Positions 20,486 through 32,236 of a stretch of DNA of 64,000 nt are shown in pieces; positions within the stretch are counted from its first letter, which is position 1; the number at the start of each line of letters is the position of its first letter. Under the pieces are notes generated by a model that was not told the origin of the DNA, ran no database searches, and was given only the letters and a program-made list of their open reading frames with translations. The translations under genes were made by a program, and so were the position numbers. Source of the stretch: Dendrolimus kikuchii (taxonomy: Eukaryota; Arthropoda; Insecta; Lepidoptera; Lasiocampidae). The DNA lies in contig CM034389.1 of the NCBI GenBank assembly GCA_019925095.2, forward strand, positions 24,660,435 through 24,724,434. Direction: 5' to 3'.

Positions 20486-20954
20486 TGTTACGAGTTGCAG
20501 GACTCGAATTAAAACGCCGTTGGAATTATTATAGAGTCTATTAGAATTATACAAACACATATAACACAGGTACAAATATAATCGAACACAACAAAGCCAA
20601 ACGTAAGGCAGAAGATTGTAATTCCATAAAACGCGTAAAGTCACACACATAGTACACACGTCTTGCTTCGCTCGTAGTTATCGCTAGACTGCCGATCTAT
20701 CCATTGGGCCATTGCTTTATACTGCACCGATACAATATGTCTGTCCGACCGCGTGGACCGAATTTCTTAGAATTAGTCCGACACACTTGGCTAATGACTG
20801 CCATAAAAGATTACAATACACAATGGGCCGTTTTCTAATCGCAAAATTTAAACACAAAGTAAACAAAAGAAGTCCAAATGCGGAAAGGTAATAAAGTGGG
20901 TTTTCAGGGTATGCAGGTGTGAATCCACTTTTGTCGGCGTGTAAGCCGTAACCA
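20486..20954 (-). mobile_element. Solo LTR E, copy 1
   Basis: The ends are near-complementary (tgttacgagttgc and cgtaacca), and on the minus strand there is a TATA-like gcagtataaagc. A homologous copy without an internal region stands alone at 60269-60675. No reverse transcriptase lies nearby. A possible ATAT duplication flanks it. A solo LTR left by recombination is the best reading; the superfamily is unknown. Confidence 0.55.
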
Positions 20955-21283
20955 TATGAATCCTAGGCATATGAAAGCAAAGCCGCAGAAGCTGTAGTTT
21001 TCTTAATATTTCAAACAAAAGAACCTGTCGAGTGTAAAGATTACTTAGGGAATAAAGATTGATTTTTGGTTGCCCTAATGGTTTGCAGCAATTATGTGGC
21101 GGTGTGCGTGTTCAGTGAAATTTCCTTAGTCCATTATATTTTGTGGGTGTAAGTCAAAAGGGTATTGCTATTTTTGTAAACGCAATTACGTTCAAGACAT
21201 CTATTACTTAAACATTTTTAGAACCTATTTTTAACTAGAGGCCAAGACTCACTTGAGTCGCTTAGACAACGGAGTAAGTATTT
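20955..21283. other. Non-coding, nothing recognised
   Basis: AT-rich unique sequence between solo LTR E and repeat D. Confidence 0.4.
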
Positions 21284-22067
21284 TTTCATTTCTCATATTC
21301 TTAAAGTACACTTGGAGTTGCCTGATCACAGGGATGAAAACAGTACTTTTCGTCCCTGGGAAAGGATTTTCACTGCTGTCAAAAAATTTAAAAACTATAC
21401 GAACCATAGATAATACACGCGACCCAACTTTTTTTTACAGCCACTGTTAAATCGCGGCATAAATTTTAATAAAAAAATGTCAACAATTTTCTAACACAAT
21501 TTTGTAATTAATATTACCTTTCACTAAATTCTTATTTAATTTACATAAATTTGAGCTAAATATCATGAATGACGAAGAAATACTGGCAGGTAGAATTCCA
21601 CAGAAAAAGAAATTTACTGACGTTTCATATGTGACGTATTAAATGAGTTCATCGGATTTAGATATAATAATAATAATAATCGGCAGACAAACACACACAT
21701 TGTATATCCCCAAATTAAGCAAGTTACGCTTGTGTTATGGGTAATATACAACGGACTACTCTGGGGCCGATCCCAAACACCCAGACCATAGTAAATAACG
21801 GAGAAAATACGTTTCCGAAATTTACTATACCAGGAATCGAACCCGGAACCTCTGCGTTGCAGTGAGGTACGGCCGGCAAAGGCTTAGCCCGCTCAACCAC
21901 AGAGGCCGAGATATGGATTTAAAGCCTCATTAAAGAAGTAGTTGTTTGTTTAACTAATCAAATCAAAATAAAAAGCAGAGTGTTAACGTCGGGTGAAAGA
22001 TCTGTTTAGGTCCTCGAACTATCTCATGTCTAAATAGGTCACTTTCCCCTCTCGTGTAACAATTTAC
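21284..22067 (+). repeat. Dispersed repeat D, copy 1 (split by a SINE)
   Basis: It shares catttctcatattctta, gggatgaaaacagtactttt and ctcgtgtaacaat with uninterrupted copies at 38152-38742 and 44608-45180. The SINE-C at 21666-21908 interrupts it. No coding capacity and no terminal inverted repeats are seen, so the class is unknown. Confidence 0.75.
21666..21908 (-). mobile_element. tRNA-derived SINE-C with (ATT)n tail
   Basis: On the minus strand it starts with an A-box-like tgtggttgagcgggct and has a B-box gggttcgattcctg. It ends in an (ATT)n tail (aataataataat in plus-strand reading). The target duplication agatat flanks it at 21660-21665 and 21909-21914. The empty site is preserved in the two other copies of repeat D. 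It would be mobilised by a LINE partner. Confidence 0.85.
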
Positions 22068-22978
22068 TAATGTGATCTCGACGATATGTACATTGCAGTG
22101 GCTCGTGGTGGAAATTGGCTCGGGTAATCCGGTTAAAAACATACCGTATGATGCAAGCGCCGACTACACCGCTGTTGAAAAAACGTCCAACTCGCGATGG
22201 ATCTTCTTATTATAATTTGTATTTTTAATTTTGCAATCTTAGTGCATATTTGAAACAAAGGCCGGTGCATGACGGGGTTATGAGTTGCTATTTCATCGAA
22301 TACGTGTGGAAAGCCGTCGATCGTAAGATTGTAAAAACTATCTCGGTTAATTGGCCTATCCACTTCAAAATACAATATTGTTATGGCGTGGCTTCATCTG
22401 CGTTAATTTTAAAGATTTCGGCTGTGGCCGAATCTTATTTAACTCTTAAAAAAAATAACGTCGTTAAGGCATAAGCCACATTAGTGTATATACACACTTT
22501 ATCTGTCAAAATTTAACGCTGTTAACAATCTCGCATCTCAAATTGCACATCGCACCCTTCGCCACATCTGCGTGAAACAACCTTATAACCTTTTATTTTT
22601 TGTATCCCAGATGAAGTCGCTCCATTTAAGATCGTTTACTTATTTAAAGTAATTTCTCTTAAAAATGCCGTAGATTAAGGAAGCTCTTTACTTGTACCAC
22701 AACCTTTACTGAAGACCTCTCGAAGCCACCAAAGGGAGATTCCCTTCATTATAACCGCCACGTCTTAGCGATTTTAAAGGCACCTTTAAGTGCTCTCCAA
22801 TCTTGTCCTATTTTTGGTAAAATTGCTATTGAAGGCCCTACCGTCATTGAGAACTTTTAGTGGGTACAATGTTCTAGTTAAAATCAAGGTGCCATTAGTG
22901 GCTTCCTCTCAGTAATATTATAAATCTTTCCAGTGAATTCACGATTGTATTATGTTCAAATTGATTGAATGATCTATA
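22068..22978. other. Non-coding, nothing recognised
   Basis: Mostly unique AT-rich DNA. Open frames of 70-80 codons on both strands (22133-22474) show no recognisable family. Confidence 0.4.
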
Positions 22979-23266
22979 TTCGTGCAGGAACGGAGAAAGA
23001 ATACAATTACCTGCCGGGCGGCCTGTCGTAAGAGGCGACAAAACAACCCACAGCCAGGTGGTAGGGCATTTGTCTAAAGTATGTCCCCATAACAACCAAC
23101 AACCTTGAGTTGTGTTCCGGCATTAGTGACTAGGTTTCAGTCTCCGTTAAGAGAACAACACCGCATTTGTAGCACTTTTGGTGTTGCACATGTCTATAGG
23201 CGACGGTAACCGGTTTCCATCAAGTGGGCCGTCTGCCTATCTGCTCAACTTCTGCAATAAAAAAAT
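22979..23266 (+). mobile_element. SINE-A copy
   Basis: Starts cgtgcaggaacggagaaag and ends tctgcaataaaaaaa. A block of about 30 bp after tagggcatttg is deleted and caaccaac is duplicated. Confidence 0.85.
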
Positions 23267-23637
23267 TATATATATATATATTTATTCTGAAATGAATAGG
23301 TGTATGCTTTGAAAAAAAAAATCTGGAAAATGGCTGAACTATAATAATTAATTGGTTTAGTAGAATCAGCTTGGAGAGGTTTCGTGTTGCTAATAATGTA
23401 CGCTATTTGTAAGCGACTGGTGCGGGAGTGTAAGCTACTTGGTAGCTAGGGCAATTGGCTTATTTCGGTTTTAATCGCTGTCTGTATATTGTATATACAA
23501 TAATAATTATAAACGCATACATTTTCCAAGGTAATCACCATGCACTCGCAACATTGGTGTTTTCATAATTACGTAATAAATACAGAAGCGCAAACTCTTT
23601 GAAATGAGGCTAATCCCAAAGATCTACACCAGTAAAT
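23267..23637. other. Non-coding; short (TA)n then unique DNA
   Basis: A short TA run follows the SINE-A tail. Nothing else is recognised. Confidence 0.4.
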
Positions 23638-23784
23638 AATGGTAAATTAATTTACGAAATATGCCATGTCAGGAATTAAACACGGAGACTGTATTGACAC
23701 CTCTCTGCAATACAGAATCTACCTCTCGTCTAAAACCTCTCTAGCCTACCGGCTAGCAAAGGCTTAGTACACTCAACCACATTT
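23638..23784 (-). mobile_element. Degenerate SINE-C copy
   Basis: Matches the head half of 21666-21908: caggaattaaacacgg in the B-box region and gcaaaggcttagtacactca in the A-box region, with several substitutions that destroy the promoter boxes. Confidence 0.6.
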
Positions 23785-24240
23785 TAATTAAATTATTTAT
23801 TTAACAAGACAACAAAATTTTAAAACTTGAATAAATCAACAAAATTATTGAATTATACATAGCATAGAAAACCTCTGGGGTTTACATTAGTGCTAGGGAT
23901 ATCTACGTCCGTAGCATTTAACAATTTTAACATATGGTTTAAAAAGTGCATTTTAAGTTTATTTTTAATATTTGTTGTTGTAATGAGTTGAGGGAAAGCC
24001 TCAACTCATTTCGCAAGCGCGGAACTAAATATGCAGTTATGTGCTTGCCGTACATGTTGTTTGCCCGACTCGTGACGAACCGATTTTGGGCGATGGCTCG
24101 TGTATATAGATAGTGTTTTACTAATGTTTGCACGTCTTTGTTAAAAAATTGTTCTTTGTGCATCATTTTCTTAAACTGGTATTCTACGGGTAAAACTTTA
24201 CAGTGTTTAAAGAGGCCTCTTTCATCATTACAATATTGTT
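23785..24240 (-). pseudogene. LINE C-terminus with 3' UTR
   Basis: On the minus strand about 100 codons are open, containing KVLPVEYQFKKM, EQFFNKDVQTL and GKHITAYLVPRLRNEL, with a stop at 23939. The order (a KxLPVxYQFK block, then a YG-K-I-YLVPRL-NEL block and a short basic end) is the C-terminus found in many arthropod LINEs, from memory of the family. After the stop, about 150 bp of AT-rich 3' UTR contains aaataaataattt in element sense. Polymerase and endonuclease are absent, as in a 5'-truncated insertion. The clade is uncertain. Confidence 0.5.
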
Positions 24241-25326
24241 TTTTTTATTGTTGGTGAAACTAATTTGTTTCCTAGTATTATTATTCAGTACTCATACCAC
24301 TGTATAATTAACCAAGAACACGACTAATATTTCTGGATTTGTCTTTTTTATAAATCGCAAAATACTTTCACTGCTTCTAGATAAAGAAATAAACAGTGGC
24401 CCATCCCCACAGCCTTTTGTGCAATTGTGAAAAGCGGACTTTAGTATTGTCAAATAACTGCATGATTCCACGTGGCCGTGCGATTTATCACGGGTCTCTG
24501 AGGGTAGTCGCCACTATTTTTGTGTCACCTAAAGTTATAGCTGCATTATAGCTGCGTCCCTAAGGCTATAATATAATTTATTACGTCGAACAGAGATAAG
24601 GAACGCTTTTGTTACGTAACCCACAAATCGATTTATTTTCGACCACATTCTGCAAAGGAACGTTACTTCGTTGACCTACCTGGATTAGTTTTATTTTATT
24701 TAAACTCACAGTACAAGTCCTCTTACCTCTCCTTGTCTCAGTCTGCAGAGACAATGGATCTATTGTAAGAGATTAGACATTGCACATATAATATCTTGTT
24801 AACCTCTTCATGCATGTATGAATTTTTTGATTATTATGGATCTTTTAAATTATTTACGGATATTTGTTATGCTGTGTATTTTTATTTCAAAACGACGTGT
24901 TAAATATTAAAAATGAACAATGGTTGTAAGGGTATTGATTGTTTTTGAGCAACAATTTTGAGTTTGTGTGTATAATATTAGTAATGAATTGTTGCTTTCC
25001 GAGTTACCACAAGAACTTAATTGTGTGGCGTCGAGTAAAGACATACAATAGAGTAAACGACTGTGAAGTAATTGAGATACCTTTCATCATGTTACATAGG
25101 CGCCGAAGCCGCCTAGATTTTGTACGAGCCTAGGAAGTTATGACGTCATATCTTCAATAACTCAAATAGCGTATTGATAGGTATAAAAGTAAAACCATGG
25201 TGTTTATATGCAAGTAATCTTAGAATTTATGGTAAAATCTGTCATCTATCTAAATTGGTACACCAGTCAGCCTGTGGACGTGTATTTGGGCAAATAGTAA
25301 AATGCATATTTATCTTAATTACTCAC
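24241..25326. other. Non-coding, nothing recognised
   Basis: AT-rich, no repeat recognised. The open frame at 24939-25133 has no family resemblance. Confidence 0.4.
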
Positions 25327-25545
25327 TGTTGGAGCTTAACGGTTCTACTCTGCTAGAAAGGGAGCCGCCAATACTGCAACAAACGACGAGTCCGCCTTAC
25401 ACCGTCCGGCGACGCTTACGCATATAGTAAAACCACACATCGTTTCCTTTGTCGCATATAATATCTGTACCGTAGTCGAAATAAAGCTCATACAATTAGA
25501 ACAGTCCACTGATTACTACAAGAACCCATACCAGCCAGGGAGGAG
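25327..25545 (+). mobile_element. LTR-like repeat F, copy 1
   Basis: Starts tgttggagcttaacgg, contains ggttctactctgctagaaa and ends near gaggagcctagac. Homologous to 49580-49793. The element starts with TG and shows aataaag, as LTRs do, but the CA end and the internal region are not evident. A copy of actca occurs just outside both ends. Confidence 0.45.
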
Positions 25546-26221
25546 CCTAGACACTCATATTATAAGTACTCATCGAAACGAATTTTTTATTCACGTTTAA
25601 TAACCGCATTACGTACTGTATTTAACTTTTATATAAAGTAAATTAATTTTTATACAACATTTAATTAAAGGGCAAGCTTTTGTTACAGAAATTATTTTTT
25701 CTCATTATATTATAAAAAAAGCATCAACTTTATTAACATAAGACAGAAATCAAAGCATAAAAGTGTTCATTAAAATCTCGTTTGCTTGTTATGAAATAAC
25801 CAGAAATAAAACTAACTAAAAATCTAATTACGTGTTCTAGAAAGGTCGAAGTAATTTCTGAGTATATCACGAGTGCTGGGGGTGGCGCGGGGTAAACTAC
25901 ATAAATTGAAATCGTCGTACACTTAAAGTTGAATATGTATGAATTTTCTTCTTTCATATTATGATATGAAATACTATCTTCTATTCATCATTTAATTGCG
26001 ACTCCTTTGCTCGTTATTCCTTTTTACATCCAGAAAATTCAAGTCTATAATAAAATAAAGTTACCGTGTTTGTACATTGAATTTAGTGATCAAAATATAT
26101 TTTGTATACAAAGATGATAGTTGTATGTATAATGATAATTATATTAAATACAAAAGAAAAAAAAATGAAATAAATTTATATTTATTTCATTGGTTTAAAT
26201 TATGTCTGTGATACAGTATAT
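25546..26221. other. Non-coding, nothing recognised
   Basis: Very AT-rich unique sequence. Confidence 0.4.
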
Positions 26222-26350
26222 ATGCACGCTCGTCTGTTCTTAAGGCTTCTGACATCACCCTCTGCTAGTACACGATCAATTTGATCATGGAAGGTGTGTC
26301 GTGGCCTTCCACGACTTCTGCATCCATCCACTTTTGCATTGTACATCTGA
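26222..26350 (-). pseudogene. LINE-2T C-terminal fragment
   Basis: The complement of the 55247-55650 reading frame: ctcgtctgttcttaaggc and gtgtcgtggccttccacgac are shared. Only about 43 codons of the C-terminal region remain. Confidence 0.7.
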
Positions 26351-27468
26351 ATGCACTATTGCATTCAGTTGGTAGCAAAGTATATTAGTTAAGCACATTA
26401 CTAAAATTGTGCTTAGAGTCCGCGCACAAAAGAAGTCCCACAGACGCGGCGCTGCAATCGCCGCACTTAATACTGAAAGAGTAATTATTTGCTAATCTGT
26501 AACTCGAGGTAGGTAATTACTGATTAATAAATACAAAACATTCCATAGTTAAAGCTGTAAATTTATATCTTGGCTATTTTACGAACGTCATTTTTTTATA
26601 ATAAATGGACTAATTATAAACAATACTGACATTTTAAAATATTATTATCGTATGTCCTGTTTGTTATGGATCAAATATAAAAGCTTTTTATTTTATTTAT
26701 TTTTATTATTTTACGAACACAAACCTTTAGTTCCTTTATTTTCCGTAGGACTACTTTCGTGACGCGGACTTTAGTTACGAAACTGTAAGGGTTTTTAATT
26801 TCAATTTTATTTATTATAAAATGTTTTAATAAGCAGTTAAGTGCGACAATAAGATCAGACTTGATGCCTATAAAAACCCGTCGTGAGTGGACATTCCAAA
26901 TTAAAACCAGGGGAATTGAATGCTAAAAATGCTAACACTTCATAAAGTGTTCAAACACTGTAGTACTTTTTTCCAAAGTTATTTTTCCGAGCGTCGACGG
27001 CATGCAGGGCTCACGCAGTCATATGAAGGGTGCTTAACTTCGAGTGAGTTTCGCAACAAGGCGTGTATGCAGAGTGAATTTATGAGCCCTCATTTGATGT
27101 AACACATCGTAAGGTTAAATGACAACGTAATCTGTCAGCGTATTTGGTAAGGATATTGGATATTTACAAAGCAATGAACTTCGTAATTAGGATTTCGAGT
27201 TCGTTGATAACTTGAGAGTTTTGCACATCGGTAATTTTGATATATGACTCCCAACGTTTTGCTTATAATTCGTTCGCTATTAGCGCGTGTTATAAGGGAG
27301 CGGACAGTAAAATCAGGTGAGATAATTTTTGTTTTTATCATATTACAAAATGTCGTAGCCCTCGTACATATTTTATACGAGCGTACTATACTTTCGACGA
27401 TGTTGTGGCAAAAGGAGTCAAATAGCGAAATAATTATTGTTTAAAGTGTTAAACAGTACTTAATTAAA
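26351..27468. other. Non-coding, nothing recognised
   Basis: AT-rich unique sequence. The short frames present show no family resemblance. Confidence 0.4.
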
Positions 27469-27825
27469 ACTAGTGGTCGCCCAGTGGTCGAAATTCGACC
27501 ATTATTAATTTAGATTATAAGTTTGAACATTATTATTCTGTTGTCAAAGACTATACTTCTATAATCGCAGATTTCGCCAAGGCTAAACTGTTAATTTGAC
27601 TTTAACAATAAACAAAAGAGTATATATGCGTGTGTGTGTTAAATACATGGTAGTGTGTGTAATTTTTTTGATTGATTTAATGTATTTTTATGCATATTTA
27701 AAAAAAAAAAACATTAGCATTCTGCACTCCTCTGTATAAACTATAAGTGTGCGAAATTTCATACTCCTCCGTCCGCGCAATTTTCGTAAAAAGGGGTACA
27801 CAGTTTTTGCTTCGCGTATTAATAC
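27469..27825. repeat. Left terminal inverted repeat of foldback element
   Basis: Pairs with 28223-28579. It contains the conserved blocks gtccgcgcaattttcgtaaa and tgtgcgaaatttcatactcc. Confidence 0.75.
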
Positions 27826-28222
27826 AATGATTACTTCTACCGAAATATTTGAAAAGTAAATTGATAAGATATTATTTTACCATCTGTTCTTTTATACGTA
27901 AATAATGTTAGAATTTATTCATAACATGATTATGGCCTTATCTCTATTGTATCAATATGTGTGTTAGGTCTGATGTACTGCCCAAGAGGTACTACCTGCA
28001 ATGTACATTTTGGAAACCTCATGCTTAAGAAGATAAACGAGTGTTGTAGTCACTGAGCCACGTCACACGTATCACAGCATACATGCTCTAACTGGAAATA
28101 ACTATTAGTATTAAATGGAACGATTAATGTTCTTAGTTATTAGCTTTTTCTGAGTGAGGCGTTAAGATTCACTTTGTGGCATTACAAATTTGCAGAAGAC
28201 TGACTAATACAATAATTAAGTA

Positions 28223-28579
28223 TATTAATACGTGAAGCAAAAACTTTGTACCCCTTTTTACGAAAATTGCGCGGACGGAGGAGTATGAAGTTTCGCACAC
28301 TTATAGTTTATATAGAGAAGGAGTGCAGAATTCTAATATTTTTTTCTTAAATTATGCATAAAAATACATTAATTCAATAAAAAAACTTTACACACACTAC
28401 CATGTATTTGACACACACACGCATATATACTTTTTTGTCTATTGTTAAAGTCAAATTAACTGTCTAGCCTTGGCGAAATCTGTTATTATAGAAGTATAGT
28501 CTTTGACAACAGAATAGTAATGTTCAAACTTATAATTTAGATTATGTGGTCGAATTTCGACCACTGGGCGACCACTAGT
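28223..28579. repeat. Right terminal inverted repeat of foldback element
   Basis: Reverse complement of 27469-27825, with scattered differences. Confidence 0.75.
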
Positions 28580-28724
28580 TAAGTATAAATTTGGTTTATT
28601 AATAAATACGCTACTGTATAAGCAACTGCTCGCTTTATACGATTTGATAAAACTTTCGTACTAGCGTCGTGTAAACAAGTATTACCATCTACAAACAAAA
28701 CTTGAGAGTCATGGCTCCGATATT

Positions 28725-28905
28725 GTGATTTGATTCGACGGTATCCGGGTCCCTTATAAAATAGGGATCAAACTTCATTCCGGTAAGCGGCGGAGGCTCG
28801 CGGTGTATTGCCTTCGAATCGAATTTGCAGAGACCCGCTCTGTTTTCTCCCCCATTCCCTTTCAAATTTCCCCCCGGTTATTACTACGTCGCGACGCTTT
28901 AGTAT
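28725..28905. other. GC-richer unique island
   Basis: A non-repetitive, comparatively GC-rich block (gtaagcggcggaggctcgcg) in AT-rich DNA. No reading frame or known motif is recognised. Confidence 0.35.
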
Positions 28906-29197
28906 AAAAATAAAATTTATTCTCAAAACGTGAACGTGGGAAACGTTTAGTAAATCATTTTTGTCTATTCGCCGAAAGGGTTTTTAATATTCTATTTTTA
29001 AATACTTTAGATGTATAAGTATACCTTCTTCGGTGGGAGGGTTTTTAAAGTTCCATTTTTAAACCTTTGAAAGGCGTATATAACCACGTCGGCGGAAGGG
29101 TTTCTCAAGTTCCATTTTTAAATACTTTTGTTAACAATCCTTTGGATAATTTTTTTCCGTTGAACCAGCATCAGTAATAGAACATTTTTGTAAAAGA

Positions 29198-29508
29198 TTT
29201 TTTTTATTTCAGGAGATCAGCAGATAGGCAGACGGCCCACTTGATGGAAAGCGGTTACCATCGCCTATGGACATTTGCAACACCAAGTTGCTGCAAATGC
29301 GCTCCTGCTCTCTTTAAGGGAGACTGGAACCTGGTCACTAATGCCGGAACACAACTCAAGGTTCTTATGGCGACATACTTTAGACCAGGGGTGGTAGCCA
29401 TCCAGTCGGGCAAATGCCCTACCACCTGGCTGTGGGTTGTTAAGTCGCCTCTTACGACAGGCCGCTCGGCCGCAGGAAATTATATTCTTTCTCCGTTCCT
29501 GCACGGAT
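29198..29508 (-). mobile_element. SINE-A copy, full length
   Basis: T-run, conserved tail, body and head cgttcctgcacggat are all present. taaaaga occurs at both flanks and is a likely target duplication. Confidence 0.85.
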
Positions 29509-29875
29509 ATTAAAAGACAATCGCCTAAAATCGTAGCACAAGTGGCGAATCTTCATTATTTTACCGTCAAAATACTGCTACGCCGCCGCGTGCACCGTAC
29601 GCCATTTGACTATTGTTGGTTATTGACTACGCAACAATGACGTAACAGCTCGGCGACTATAACGAATTCAATCTTTTTTGGAACAGTTTGGTGCTTAATA
29701 ACTTTTGTTTTATCTAACAAATGCTAATAAACAGATGAAAAAATATCTCTATATTCTCTTTCTTTACCTTACCTTGTCTTCAATTAGCCAAAGGATTAAT
29801 TATAATCCTGTATCCACTTCGGCAAAAGGGGTTTAAAAAATCTATTTTTAAATACTTGTGAAATATTGTATATTT
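29509..29875. other. Non-coding, nothing recognised
   Basis: Unique sequence between SINE-A and a Lep1-type Helitron fragment. Confidence 0.4.
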
Positions 29876-30040
29876 ATATATTAGTATAAAGCTGAAGAGT
29901 TTGTTTGCTTGAACGCGCTAATTTCAAGAACTACTGGTCTGGTTTGAAAAATTCTTTTAGTGTTAGATAGCCAATTTATCATCACGCTAAGACCAATAGG
30001 AGTGGAGCACCAATAAAGAATGTTTCAAAACCGGGGTTTT
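29876..30040 (+). mobile_element. Lep1-type Helitron fragment
   Basis: Contains agtataaagctgaagagttt, gaactactggtctggtttga and tcatcacgctaagaccaata, which I recognise as the body of the Lep1 non-autonomous Helitrons common in Lepidoptera. The 3' hairpin and CTAG end are missing. Confidence 0.65.
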
Positions 30041-30329
30041 TTTTTTAACTATTCGTATACTAACTATTCTATAGAAATTAGTATTATATATAATTACTGG
30101 TTATTATGATTGTATATTATTCAAAAATACTTTTAATAACAAGATATGGTAGATGACAATCAAATCCACTGATCCACGCTTTAGGCATCTTCCAAAACGT
30201 CCAACCTCTAAGATTTTGTACGAGCTTAGAAAATTTTATATCGTCCTTACCTGGTGTAGAGTGAGAATAACGAAGTCTTAAATATTCGTTTCAACATTTA
30301 TTTCTCAACAACATTTCCCGAAAGCTAAT
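30041..30329. other. Non-coding, nothing recognised
   Basis: AT-rich sequence without a recognisable feature. Confidence 0.4.
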
Positions 30330-30560
30330 TGCATAAAGTAATTTAGTCTCGGCGAGCGTTGTCCGCGCCGTCTTTTCCAGGCATTTATTTGGAGGGCCCT
30401 CGCGCGACCCTTCTCCGTTTGTGATTGCAATTTAAAAGCGTATTTCTCAGTTATCAAAGTCCAATTTGCATTAACTGCAATCGAGTTTGTGTCGTCTGCT
30501 TGTTGGGAGCGTCTCCACAGACGACTTGCACGTCGATGCCGTCGTCGATTTCTACTATTA
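30330..30560. other. GC-richer unique island
   Basis: A non-repetitive block with mixed composition that lies inside a chance open frame on the minus strand (30305-30700) whose translation is basic and low in motif content. It could be a conserved non-coding element or an untranslated exon. I have no direct evidence for either. Confidence 0.3.
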
Positions 30561-30977
30561 ATTATAAATAATGTTCCACAGTGAAAGTGACAACTCCTTA
30601 GTGATATAAAATGTGAAAGCTTAGGAAGATTTTGATCATAAAGCGTGGATATATTGGGTAGATTGACGAAATTAAAGTCTTTTTCCGAACTGAAATTCAA
30701 ATTAATTTATTTATATAAACTTATCTCTAGGCCTTATATAATTGTATCTACAACTTATGGTAATAACACATTTTGAATTAAAATTAAGGCTACAATTTTT
30801 TGGCGGCGGTTGCTGCATTAGACTCTAGGTCTGTATCGCGGCACCCAACACAATGTTATTATATAAATAATTGTACTCTTCTCGTCCAGCAATATAATAT
30901 TGCTATTGCGTAAATAACAGTTAACACTGTTGAAAGCGACACTAAATACGTTATAATTCTGTTTGCTTAACGCGCTT

Positions 30978-31088
30978 GTCAAAGAGGCAAGTGAGGTGTG
31001 TAAGAATAAGCCTAAATGGCACTCTGTTGTTCGTGCCTACCCCGCAAGGGAACTGGCGTGAAGTTATGTATGTATGTATATATGTATG
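30978..31088 (+). pseudogene. LINE-2T 3' end with TATG tail
   Basis: It encodes the last codons of the family (ending in the equivalent of VVRAYPARELA) and a stop, then runs into a (tatg)n tail. This is an extremely 5'-truncated insertion. Confidence 0.75.
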
Positions 31089-31984
31089 CTTAACGCGATG
31101 AATAGCTATTCGTCGACTGCATCCAAAAGAGACGTGAGATTCCTCTTTCTAAGATGGCCGCCGTATTACCCTAGACACCACGCCCCACTATTAGAGTAAC
31201 ATTGATAACATATCACTTTTGACAATGCCATTTCAATGAAATCTCGACACGACAAATAACCGTCCTCGAGCGTTATTGTATTTCCCAATTCACAAATGAA
31301 GTATGGCAAAGTCAATGATGAAAGCGTTAGGGTCCTAATCCCAAACAAAGAAGAAATTCAGTAGATATTGTTTGTATATCTATACGTTTGTTTGTACCTT
31401 CTTCGCGGCTTTGAGAGTAAGGTGATTTACGTAGAATTTTGTTTATGTTTACTTTTGTTCCTGGAAATAAACATTGAATACTTTTGTCCCGGGCAAATGT
31501 GATAGTTTCCGTGAGATATAGTCGTGGAAGGGTCTGTTAAAATCAAGATTGATTACTTACTATTTTCCAATATCAACTATTTATTATATTTACCAATAAC
31601 ACAAGCGTAGTTTGTTTATCTTGGGAATATACAATGTATGTGTTTGTCTGCTGACTATTATAATGCTTCGACTCCAATGCAGTGGTTAGTGTTTCGAAGC
31701 GATGCGGTTAGAAATCGATTTTGGTGAATTTGTCGCCGCGATTTTCTGGATGATGAACGCATGCCCTTAGAAATTTGAATATTAAAGGACCCCTCCTGCA
31801 CGATTTTAAGGGCGTACTTAATTTTTATTTGTACGGTGGTATATAAACTCTAGAAAAAGTCTTTGTTTGGTTTAATTGAATTATTCCTTTTATTTGCTCT
31901 TAACTATTAATGTCTGTTGTGATTTGAAAAATAAATATTCTTCTCCAAAACCTTGTTGTGGATGACGTTTTGTTGATATCTAAT
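31089..31984. other. Non-coding, nothing recognised
   Basis: Contains a few moderately GC-rich words near 31140-31190 but no supported feature. Confidence 0.4.
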
Positions 31985-32130
31985 GGTTTTTATTTGCTTT
32001 TTGGGCAGCTATTTATGCTGGTATTAAACGGATCAACCAAATTGAATCAATTGCGTTGAAAGGCACAGAGCTAAAAGCACACGACGGTATTCAATGATAT
32101 TGAATGATTCAAGTGTATGTTTTTTTAATG
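31985..32130 (-). repeat. Dispersed repeat J, fragment
   Basis: It contains ccaaattgaatcaattgcg and ttcaatgatattgaatgatt, which match in reverse the copies at 54040-54260 and 63470-63680. Confidence 0.5.
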
Positions 32131-32168
32131 TAAACGAACTCTACGGACTCTGTGTTCTGTTTTTTTTT

Positions 32169-32236
32169 ACATACATAACTTCACGCCAGTTCCCTTGCGG
32201 GGTAGGCACGAACAACAGAGCGCCATTTAGGCCCAT
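32169..32236 (-). pseudogene. LINE-2T 3' end fragment
   Basis: acatacataacttcacgcca and following sequence is the complement of the LINE-2T stop region and TATG tail. Only about 65 bp remain. Confidence 0.7.

Larger units (their letters stand above)
27469..28579. mobile_element. Foldback-type DNA element, long terminal inverted repeats
   Basis: The ends are complementary over about 357 bp: 27469-27825 against about 28223-28579. The outermost sequence is actagtggtcgcccagtggt, itself followed by the small palindrome gtcgaaattcgac. Arm identity is high by eye, with a few substitutions and short indels. The 397-bp middle has no coding region. The flanks (tacttaa and ttaagta) are also complementary, so the exact ends and the target duplication are uncertain. 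No transposase is visible, so it would be non-autonomous. Confidence 0.75.

Noticed and set aside
20655..20735. tRNA-Arg-like stretch (cccaatggatagatcggc in reverse)
   Set aside because: It lies inside solo LTR E, is present in both LTR copies and does not fold into a complete tRNA.
30305..30700. 131-codon minus-strand protein
   Set aside because: Basic, low-motif translation over a GC-rich island; no domain, no splice or promoter evidence.
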